From the NCBI GenBank assembly GCA_023453125.1, contig JAEXUB010000068.1, positions 1 through 16,385 of the forward strand: 16,385 bases of DNA. The letters run 5' to 3'. The stretch is from Bacteroidota bacterium (GTDB lineage Bacteria; Bacteroidota; Ignavibacteria; Ignavibacteriales; Melioribacteraceae). The notes beneath the pieces are model-generated. The model saw only the letters and a program-made list of their open reading frames with translations. It was not told the DNA's origin and ran no database searches. This document shows positions 6,835 to 12,505 of the stretch, one piece after another (positions within the stretch are counted from its first letter, which is position 1; every line of letters starts with the position of its first letter). Position numbers and translations under genes: made by a program.

Positions 6835-7581
6835 ATGAAACACAGCGAAAACCTTGTCCAATTATTCGACCGGCTGAATGAACTGAAATATCTTTTCCAT
6901 TACGGACAGAAGATAATTCCTATCATTCAGAGCCTTATAGACTTCATGAAAGATACTGTTCCGATGCTCGAAAATATTAATACATCCATATCGGACAGCG
7001 CCAACAAAATTCCTAAAGCCCAGAACCAGATTCATGACGTTACATCGGCTACCGAAATGGCTACTATCGAAATTATGGATATCGTTGATGTTATTTCAAA
7101 CGATATTTCAAAAATAGAAGAAGAGATTAATACCCTAATCAACCGCGAAGAAAAGAAAAAAGAACTGGTTACAAAACTGAAAATCATGTTGGGAGGGAAT
7201 AAGGAAGGGCTTGAAATTCTTGAAGAGCTCGATAAAGAAAGCTCCTCTTTCAACCAGCTGTCGCAGATACTTGCAACAATCCAGAAAACCAAAGGGGATG
7301 CTTATAATATTACCATCGCACTTCAGGTTCAGGATATTACAACACAGCAGCTGGCCGCGGTTAACCATCTTATAACATCGGTACAGCAGAGACTTTCGAA
7401 CCTGGTGCTCGAAATTGACCAGAACGATATTGAAGTAAAGGATAAGCCGGAAATTGTAATTCCAAGCGAAGATACATTCAACGCCGAAGCAAAATACGAT
7501 AGAGACGGATCCAGACAGAAACTGGCCGATGAATTATTAACTAAAACGTCGCAAGACGAAATTGACAAGTTATTCAGATAA
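6835..7581 (+). CDS. cheZ: CheZ-like CheY-P phosphatase
   Basis: This 248-aa, mostly helical protein matches the CheZ layout. A first long helix region contains ATEMATIEIMDIVDVI (72-87), like the conserved AT.EILD stretch of CheZ. The second helix carries QVQDITTQQL with Asp167 and Gln171 at the positions of E. coli CheZ Asp143 and catalytic Gln147. After a flexible acidic linker the C terminus is SQDEIDKLFR, which corresponds to the CheZ tail that docks CheY and looks like the FliM N-terminal CheY-binding peptide. It therefore probably removes phosphate from CheY-P. I chose the ATG at 6835, five bases after AGGAG; an in-frame TTG at 6808 would overlap cheY and lacks a ribosome site. It sits between cheY and cheA. 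Overall similarity outside these motifs is low, so a search would be useful. Confidence 0.82.
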   Translation: MKHSENLVQLFDRLNELKYLFHYGQKIIPIIQSLIDFMKDTVPMLENINTSISDSANKIPKAQNQIHDVTSATEMATIEIMDIVDVISNDISKIEEEINTLINREEKKKELVTKLKIMLGGNKEGLEILEELDKESSSFNQLSQILATIQKTKGDAYNITIALQVQDITTQQLAAVNHLITSVQQRLSNLVLEIDQNDIEVKDKPEIVIPSEDTFNAEAKYDRDGSRQKLADELLTKTSQDEIDKLFR

Positions 7582-7583
7582 TT

Positions 7584-9395
7584 ATGGCAGACGACAACAC
7601 ATATTTGATGCTCAGCGATCCTGAAATGAAGGAAATCGTTGATAGTTTTATTGTTGAAACCAAGGAACTGCTCGAAAAACTGGACGTAGACCTTGTTGAA
7701 CTTGAAAGGAATTCTTCCGATGTGGATCTCCTGAATCAGATATTCAGGGCTTTCCATACCGTTAAAGGGACTTCAGGTTTTCTGGGACTAGAAAAGCTTC
7801 AGGCAGTTACACACAGAAGCGAGGACATCCTTAATAAACTCCGCAAAGGGGAAATAATGCTTAACAGCATAATTATGGATGCCATTCTGGCGGCTTTCGA
7901 CACAATAAAAGCACTTATTTACACCATCGAGGTGAACAAAAACGAAGATGTGCAGACAGACGGGGTTGTTGAATTCCTTAATCAGACAATCGAAAAGATT
8001 GAAAAGAAAGAGGATATGAAGAGGGAAGAGCCTGCTGTTCAAGCCCCGGAGCCCGAAATGCCCTCTGTAGAAGAAGATGCCGAGCACGAAGAGGAAGCTC
8101 AGGCGCCTCCTCCAATTGAATCAGTTCCTATTGCCGCGCCTCAAAATATAAATCTGGCTGAGCAGAAGGCTAAAGATGCTGTCTCAAACCTTCAGATGGA
8201 AAAGAAAGGGGACAATTCAATACGTGTTGACGTTGAAAGACTTGAAGATTTATTAAATATTGTTTCCGAACTAGTTCTCGGCAGGAACCGGCTTGCGCAG
8301 GTTAATTCCGAAGCTGCTCTTGAAATTGAAGGTACAAAATTATCGCGCGATTTGGCTGACGTTACAAAACAGATAGACCTTATGACAAATGAGCTTCAGC
8401 TCGTTGTAATGAAAACCAGAATGGTTAAGATTGCCAAGGTATTCAACAGATATCCGCGTACAGTCAGGGATTTGTCGAGAGAAACCAAAAAGGAAGTCCG
8501 CCTTATTATGAAAGGAGAGGAGACCGAGCTTGACAAGACCCTAATTGAAGAAATAAACGATCCTCTTGTTCATTTAATTAGAAATTCGCTCGACCACGGA
8601 ATAGAACTCCCCGAAGTAAGAAAAAGCATTGGCAAAGACCCTGTGGGAACTGTTACATTAACCGCCCAGCATGAGGGGAATAACATCATTATTACGATTG
8701 AAGATGACGGAAAAGGAATTGATGAAAATGTATTGAAAGAAAAAGCTATTGCCAAGGGATTAATTGCACCTGAGCGTGCAAAGGAAATGAGCAAACAGGA
8801 AGCTTATAACCTTATTTTCCTCCCCGGATTCTCGACTGCCGAAAAAGTTACAAATGTCTCTGGACGCGGCGTTGGAATGGACGTTGTAAAAACCAATGTC
8901 ACTAAACTAAGAGGGATGATAAATATTGAATCTGCTGTAGGCGTTGGAACAAAGATAATTATTAAGCTGCCTCTTACACTTGCAATTATTCCGGGCCTAA
9001 TTATTAAGGTAAAATCGGAGCTTGCGGTCATTCCTCTTAATTCGGTTATTGAAGTGGTTAGAGTTCATAAAGACCATATTTACTCGATCAATAAAAACGA
9101 AGTAATTAAGATGAGAGACTCGGTGCTTCCTCTCATTAGCATTGAGGAAATTATTGCCCGGCACGACAAATCTTTTAAAGAGCGTACCTGGCAGTATGTT
9201 GTAGTTGTAGGCATTGCCGAGAAAAAATTCGGTATAAAGGTTGACGAACTAATAGGACAGAAAGAAATAGTAATTAAGTCCCTGGGTAAATATCTCGGTA
9301 CAATAGAGGGATTAGCCGGCTCAACCATAATGGGGGACGGAACTGTAGTAATGATTCTTGACATTGGCGAAATTGTTAACAAACTCTTGAAATAA
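7584..9395 (+). CDS. cheA: Chemotaxis histidine kinase CheA lacking a P2 domain
   Basis: CheA autophosphorylates in receptor-CheW arrays and passes phosphate to CheY and CheB. The 603-aa protein shows P1 (HPt) with His58 in FHTVKGTSGFLG, then a Pro/Glu/Ala-rich linker (about 145-205), P3 dimerisation helices (IRVDVERLEDLLNIVSELV, 213-231), and P4 ATPase with N box HLIRNSLDHGIE (330-341, Asn334), G1 DDGKGID (374-380), LPGFSTAE (413-420) and G2 GRGVGMD (427-433). P5, a CheW-like domain, covers about 466-603. No folded CheY-binding P2 domain fits in the linker, so CheY must dock elsewhere or transfer directly from P1. The gene starts two bases after the cheZ stop with no clear ribosome site, suggesting translational coupling. 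All kinase residues are present. Confidence 0.96.
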   Translation: MADDNTYLMLSDPEMKEIVDSFIVETKELLEKLDVDLVELERNSSDVDLLNQIFRAFHTVKGTSGFLGLEKLQAVTHRSEDILNKLRKGEIMLNSIIMDAILAAFDTIKALIYTIEVNKNEDVQTDGVVEFLNQTIEKIEKKEDMKREEPAVQAPEPEMPSVEEDAEHEEEAQAPPPIESVPIAAPQNINLAEQKAKDAVSNLQMEKKGDNSIRVDVERLEDLLNIVSELVLGRNRLAQVNSEAALEIEGTKLSRDLADVTKQIDLMTNELQLVVMKTRMVKIAKVFNRYPRTVRDLSRETKKEVRLIMKGEETELDKTLIEEINDPLVHLIRNSLDHGIELPEVRKSIGKDPVGTVTLTAQHEGNNIIITIEDDGKGIDENVLKEKAIAKGLIAPERAKEMSKQEAYNLIFLPGFSTAEKVTNVSGRGVGMDVVKTNVTKLRGMINIESAVGVGTKIIIKLPLTLAIIPGLIIKVKSELAVIPLNSVIEVVRVHKDHIYSINKNEVIKMRDSVLPLISIEEIIARHDKSFKERTWQYVVVVGIAEKKFGIKVDELIGQKEIVIKSLGKYLGTIEGLAGSTIMGDGTVVMILDIGEIVNKLLK

Positions 9396-9396
9396 A

Positions 9397-10485
9397 TTGA
9401 AAAGAAAGATTCAAGTACTGGTAATAGACGATTCGGCATTTATGAGGAAATCCCTTTCCCTGATGCTGGAGAGTGATGAAGAGATTGAAGTTGCGGCTAC
9501 CGCTAACGATGGTGTTGAAGGATATGAAAAGGCCAAAGCTTTACGTCCCGACCTGATTACACTCGACATAGAAATGCCTAGAATGGACGGTCTTACCACA
9601 CTTAAGAAAATTATGGAAGACTGCCCGACAAGTGTTTTGATGGTAAGCTCTCTTACAACCGAAGGGGCAGAAGCAACCCTTAAGGCTCTTGAGTACGGCG
9701 CTGTTGATTTTATACCGAAAGAGCTTTCATTTGTTAACGTCAATATTATTAAAATTAAAGAAGACCTAATCCGCAAGGTAAAGGAGATTGTAAGGCAGAA
9801 GTCCTTAAAATCGCGTCTTGACAGGTTAAGAAAGATAAGTTCAACTACTGCTCCGGCTCAGGCAAAAACGCACGTAGCGCGTCCAATTCCTGCAGGTATT
9901 TTTAAGGCGGTTGCCCTGGGAATATCTACAGGGGGTCCATTCTCTCTCCAGAAAATCCTGCCCCAGTTTTCAAAGTCGATTAATTGTCCGGTTTTCATTG
10001 TACAGCATATGCCTCCAAAATTCACAAAGAGCCTTGCAGAGAGGTTAAACTCTATGTGCCCCCTCGAAGTGAAAGAAGCCGAAAATGATGAACCGGTACG
10101 TCCGGGAGTTATTTATATTGCTCCGGGGGGGTACCATATGAAAGTAAGAAAAAACCTTCAAAATGAGATACAAATTGTGATTTCAGAAGAACCATCATCA
10201 ACGCTGCACCGTCCTTCTGTTGATGTGATGATGAATTCAGTAATATCGATGTATGGTAAGAATACACTTGGAATAATAATGACCGGTATGGGAAAAGACG
10301 GTTACGAAGCAATAGTGGAATTAAAAAAGTTAGGCGGCTACTGCATAGCGCAGGATGAAGAATCGTGTGTTGTTTATGGTATGCCGAAAGCAGTAAATGA
10401 TGCGGGCTTGTCCGATTTAATACTCCCGCTTGAACAGATTGCAGAACAAGTAAACAAGGTGTTTGACAATGGAAGAAGACTTTAA
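9397..10485 (+). CDS. cheB: Chemotaxis methylesterase/deamidase CheB (TTG start)
   Basis: CheB removes methyl groups from receptor glutamates and may deamidate glutamines, when activated by CheA phosphorylation. This 362-aa protein has an N-terminal receiver with DDSAF (11-15), phospho-acceptor Asp57 in LDIEMPRMDG and Lys108 in DFIPKE, a linker (about 135-168), then the esterase domain with Ser177 in GISTGGP, His204 in IVQHMPP and Asp301 in MTGMGKDG, the expected catalytic triad. The first usable codon is TTG at 9397, one base after the cheA stop: an in-frame TGA lies at 9388, and the next ATG (9440 region) would remove the first receiver strand. Translation probably depends on ribosomes finishing cheA. 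The gene overlaps the next one by 17 bases. Confidence 0.95.
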   Translation: MKRKIQVLVIDDSAFMRKSLSLMLESDEEIEVAATANDGVEGYEKAKALRPDLITLDIEMPRMDGLTTLKKIMEDCPTSVLMVSSLTTEGAEATLKALEYGAVDFIPKELSFVNVNIIKIKEDLIRKVKEIVRQKSLKSRLDRLRKISSTTAPAQAKTHVARPIPAGIFKAVALGISTGGPFSLQKILPQFSKSINCPVFIVQHMPPKFTKSLAERLNSMCPLEVKEAENDEPVRPGVIYIAPGGYHMKVRKNLQNEIQIVISEEPSSTLHRPSVDVMMNSVISMYGKNTLGIIMTGMGKDGYEAIVELKKLGGYCIAQDEESCVVYGMPKAVNDAGLSDLILPLEQIAEQVNKVFDNGRRL

Positions 10486-10708
10486 AGAATTAACTTACAG
10501 AGAAATAGAAGCCAGCCACGAAAGCGGCAATATAATTAAAAAAGAAAAAGCTCAAATTACCGGCAAAACCAAGATCTCGGTTGAAGAGGAGAGCGAAGAA
10601 GGGGTAAAAATTATCCTTAAGAAGGACGCACACGACAATATTCAGGAAATAAAGTTTGTTTGCTCCTGCGGGCAGACAAAAACCATAGTACTCGATTATA
10701 ATGAGTAA
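10469..10708 (+). CDS. Small acidic/basic protein with C-S-C-G motif, unknown function
   Basis: I do not recognise this 79-aa protein. It is highly charged (many Glu and Lys) and has no membrane segment or signal peptide. The C-terminal third looks like a small beta structure, EGVKIILKKDAHDN then IKFVCSCGQTKTIVLDY, with Cys65 and Cys67 flanking a serine. A single C-x-C-G could be half of a zinc site formed by a dimer, or a redox pair. I start at the ATG at 10469, with AAGGTG eight bases upstream inside cheB; an upstream in-frame TTG (10463) is less likely. It overlaps cheB by 17 bases in another frame and ends the chemotaxis operon, which implies it is made with CheB and may act in signalling or the switch to flagellar assembly, but this is speculative. 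Confidence 0.72.
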   Translation: MEEDFKELTYREIEASHESGNIIKKEKAQITGKTKISVEEESEEGVKIILKKDAHDNIQEIKFVCSCGQTKTIVLDYNE

Positions 10709-10772
10709 TATGTAACTGCTGCACAATATTAGCCACACCGATTCATCATAATTTCAAAAACACGCCAAAAAA

Positions 10773-10786
10773 AGCCTTTTTAGGCT
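10773..10786 (-). terminator. Short hairpin with T tract on the minus strand
   Basis: AGCCT (10773-10777) and AGGCT (10782-10786) form a five-base-pair stem with a TTTT loop. Read on the minus strand, the stem is followed directly by seven Ts, the layout of a short intrinsic terminator, although no minus-strand gene is nearby. On the plus strand only As precede it and no T run follows. It touches the -24 element of the flgB promoter, so it might instead affect that promoter. The stem is short and could be chance. Confidence 0.35.
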
Positions 10787-10801
10787 GGCATTACTTTTGA
10801 A
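10786..10801 (+). promoter_or_regulatory. Sigma-54-like promoter for the flgB operon
   Basis: TGGCATTACTTTTGAA has the -24 core TGGCA and, ten bases after the GG, GA instead of the consensus GC within TTGA. Spacing is exact and the -24 half is perfect, but the -12 C is replaced by A, so it is weaker than the one before the HEAT gene. A start near 10812 would leave a leader of about 19 bases before flgB. Early rod and MS-ring genes are sigma-54 controlled in several flagellated bacteria, which fits. Confidence 0.5.
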
Positions 10802-10830
10802 CCTTATTTGCGAATAAATATGGTAAAAAG

Positions 10831-11223
10831 ATGCCGTCTGAGAACATAAAATCTTTAGAAAATTACCTCTCCTTCTGTGCCGCAAAAAACCAGGTTATAA
10901 GCAAGAATATTGCCAATGTAGGCACAAAGAATTACAAAAGGCAGGATGTTGAATTTAAGGATATGCTAGAAGATAACATCAACTCAAGCCTTAAGGCAAC
11001 CAACGATAAACATTTCGGCGCAACAAAAGTAAACAGCCAAAGAGAATTCGGAATTGTTGAAGATAATTCGGAAGAAATGATCTCCGGCGTAAACAATGTT
11101 GATATAGACAGCGAAATGGCAGAATTGGCCGAAAACAGCATAAAATTCAAGTTTACTGCAAAGAAAATTGGCGGTTTCTACAGGGATTTGCAGTCGGTTA
11201 TTAAAGGCGGAGGCAGATTATGA
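10831..11223 (+). CDS. flgB: Flagellar basal-body rod protein FlgB
   Basis: FlgB is the first proximal rod subunit, exported through the flagellar type III system without a cleaved signal. This 130-aa protein has the usual length and the N-terminal rod motif NQVISKNIANVGTKNYKRQDVEFKDML split over residues 20-46, where ANVGTKNYK replaces the more common ANADTPGYK. The C-terminal half carries the aspartate- and asparagine-rich VNNVDIDSEMAELAENSIKF, the coiled helix that packs in the rod. The ATG has only a weak AAAAAG ribosome site. It is the first gene of the basal-body operon, and its stop overlaps the flgC start as ATGA. Assignment is firm from motif, size and position. Confidence 0.93.
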   Translation: MPSENIKSLENYLSFCAAKNQVISKNIANVGTKNYKRQDVEFKDMLEDNINSSLKATNDKHFGATKVNSQREFGIVEDNSEEMISGVNNVDIDSEMAELAENSIKFKFTAKKIGGFYRDLQSVIKGGGRL

Positions 11224-11720
11224 AAACCAATCTTAATTTCGGTTTCGACATAAGCGCAAAAGGAATGAGCATTCAGAGAAGGAAAATGAATATCATTGCC
11301 GAGAATATTGCGAATGCCGAAACCACACGTACAGCAAGCGGCGAACCTTACAAAAAGAAATTCCTGGAAGTAATACAGAAAGAAAGCTCAGCTGCAGGCA
11401 CCCTTAATATGGAAGGGAAGAGCATGAAACTGAATATTTCCAACTCAAGCCATATAGAAAGTCCTCAGTCATTTAATATTGCCTCTTCCAATAATCCTTC
11501 TGATAAACTGGGTTACAATGAACTGGTGGATAAAACCCCCGGCGAAATGGTTTACATGCCGGATCATCCGGATGCCGACGACAAAGGGTATGTCCAAATG
11601 TCGAATGTAAATGTAGTTAATGAAATGGTTGATATGATTGCCGCATCAAGGGGATATGAGGCCAATTCGACTGCACTGAGTGCCTCCAAACAAATTGCAA
11701 AAGATTCTTTGGAGATCTAA
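11220..11720 (+). CDS. flgC: Flagellar basal-body rod protein FlgC
   Basis: FlgC is a proximal rod subunit. The 166-aa protein starts with MKTNLNFGFDISAKGMSIQR and the rod motif MNIIAENIANAETTRT (23-38), then an insert-like Ser/Asn-rich central section (about 55-105) that makes it a little longer than common FlgC proteins (roughly 130-150). The C-terminal part has the FlgC hallmark YMPDHPDADDKGYVQMSNVN (112-131), followed by the terminal helix VVNEMVDMIAASRGYEANS. The ATG overlaps the flgB stop (ATGA), a sign of translational coupling. The next small gene repeats the HPDAD section. FlgC and FlgB are nearly always paired and followed by FliE, as here. Confidence 0.95.
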   Translation: MKTNLNFGFDISAKGMSIQRRKMNIIAENIANAETTRTASGEPYKKKFLEVIQKESSAAGTLNMEGKSMKLNISNSSHIESPQSFNIASSNNPSDKLGYNELVDKTPGEMVYMPDHPDADDKGYVQMSNVNVVNEMVDMIAASRGYEANSTALSASKQIAKDSLEI

Positions 11721-11721
11721 A

Positions 11722-11928
11722 ATGGAAAGAACAGCCAATAATTTATCTGCAAACAGGGATGAATATATTTTTCTACCGGGGCATCCCGATGCAGACGAGA
11801 GAGGATTTATTAATATTAACAATCCTAATCTGTTAAGTGAAATGGCAAACTATATTCTCCAGGCAAAGAAGGCATTTCACGAAATGGAATTGAAAAACCG
11901 CAAAAAATTAAGAGCATCAAGATTCTAA
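11722..11928 (+). CDS. Mini-protein resembling the FlgC C-terminal hairpin and helix
   Basis: This 68-aa protein aligns without gaps to the FlgC C-terminal section: residues 16-45 (IFLPGHPDADERGF, then NNPNLLSEMANYI) match FlgC 111-140 (VYMPDHPDADDKGY, then SNVNVVNEMVDMI), with 12 of 30 residues identical and most others conservative. It lacks the N-terminal rod helix and the FlgC middle. After the shared part it has a lysine/arginine-rich amphipathic tail (KKAFHEMELKNRKKLRASRF), unlike FlgC. I start at the ATG at 11722, which has GGAG seven bases upstream inside flgC. It lies directly after flgC in the same operon. It may be a rod-associated or rod-FliE junction protein or an assembly factor, or the remnant of a duplication; the intact frame and good ribosome site favour a live gene. 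No family name is known to me. Confidence 0.8.
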   Translation: MERTANNLSANRDEYIFLPGHPDADERGFININNPNLLSEMANYILQAKKAFHEMELKNRKKLRASRF

Positions 11929-11939
11929 GGGAATAAACA

Positions 11940-12197
11940 ATGAAGATAACCACAAATAACATCGGCAATTATTCTCCGGCGCTAATCCAGAAAACCAATC
12001 ATAATACTCCCAATCCGGAATCAGCGCAGGCAAACGGCACCAAAGGCGAAACTGCCCCCCTCTCTTCAAAGGAAAAACAGTTCTTCGCCAAGATGTATCC
12101 CGATAAGCAGAGCGAGATTATGGATTACCACTTTTACCAGAAGACCGGTAAAATGTCCGGTGTTTCTTTGGGTACAATCATAGATAGAAGAGGTTGA
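11940..12197 (+). CDS. 85-aa protein of unknown function in the rod operon
   Basis: I do not recognise this protein. The N-terminal half (about 1-40) is polar, asparagine-, proline- and glycine-rich and probably disordered, starting MKITTNNIGNYSPALIQK. The C-terminal half is more ordered in appearance: LSSKEKQFFAKMYPDKQSEI followed by MDYHFYQKTGKMSGVSLGTI and ending DRRG. No membrane segment or signal peptide is visible. The opening MKI...Y..K is faintly like FlgM proteins of Gram-positive bacteria, but the sigma-28-binding helices of FlgM are not evident, so I do not call it FlgM. AAGGGA lies seven bases before the ATG. It sits 11 bases after the FlgC-like mini-gene and one base before fliE, so it is probably co-made with rod components, perhaps as an assembly or chaperone factor. 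Confidence 0.75.
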   Translation: MKITTNNIGNYSPALIQKTNHNTPNPESAQANGTKGETAPLSSKEKQFFAKMYPDKQSEIMDYHFYQKTGKMSGVSLGTIIDRRG

Positions 12198-12198
12198 T

Positions 12199-12489
12199 AT
12201 GAAAATTGATGCCATACGCTCAATGCTTCCGGATCCGTTCCGTGAGGTAAACGAAACCAAAAAGAGCGGAGAAAATTTTGAAAATCTTTTTACGGGACTG
12301 ATAAATTCAGTAACCGATGCGCAGAATGAAAGCAATAAAGTGACACAAGACTTTATAAACGGCAAGGGAGTTGAGCTTCACGAAGTAATGATTGCCGGCG
12401 AAAAAGCAAAAACCAGCTTAGAACTTCTTATGGAAATAAGAAATAAAACTGTAGACATGTATAAAGAATTAACCAGAATGTCGGTTTAA
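12199..12489 (+). CDS. fliE: Flagellar hook-basal body protein FliE
   Basis: FliE is the adapter between the MS ring (FliF) and the proximal rod, and the first protein exported. This 96-aa protein has the normal length, with a short variable N terminus and the FliE core FENLFTGLINSVTDAQNES (27-45) followed by GVELHEVMIAGEKAKTSLEL (57-76) and MEIRNKTVDMYKELTRM at the C terminus. AAGAGG at a five-base gap from the ATG overlaps the end of the preceding gene, whose stop is one base away. The order of rod genes, FliE, then FliF matches the order of assembly contacts. Confidence 0.95.
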   Translation: MKIDAIRSMLPDPFREVNETKKSGENFENLFTGLINSVTDAQNESNKVTQDFINGKGVELHEVMIAGEKAKTSLELLMEIRNKTVDMYKELTRMSV

Positions 12490-12505
12490 TAACGGATAAA
12501 ATTTT

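Larger units (their letters stand above)
10709..10830. other. Intergenic region between the che and flg operons
   Basis: This 122-base gap holds a small hairpin and a sigma-54-like promoter, both listed separately. No convincing plus-strand terminator for the che operon is visible, so some readthrough into flgB is possible. I see no small gene. Confidence 0.7.

Noticed and set aside
9411..9776. Minus-strand frame of 121 codons opposite cheB
   Set aside because: It mirrors the conserved receiver domain of CheB and has no ribosome site or recognisable domain.
10737..10744. ACCGATTC as a possible sigma-28 -10 before flgB
   Set aside because: Two of eight positions at its end do not fit and no TAAA is found 15 bases upstream; the sigma-54-like site is a better candidate.
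11940..12197. Calling the 85-aa gene flgM
   Set aside because: Only the first residues resemble FlgM; the sigma-28-binding C-terminal helices are not visible.
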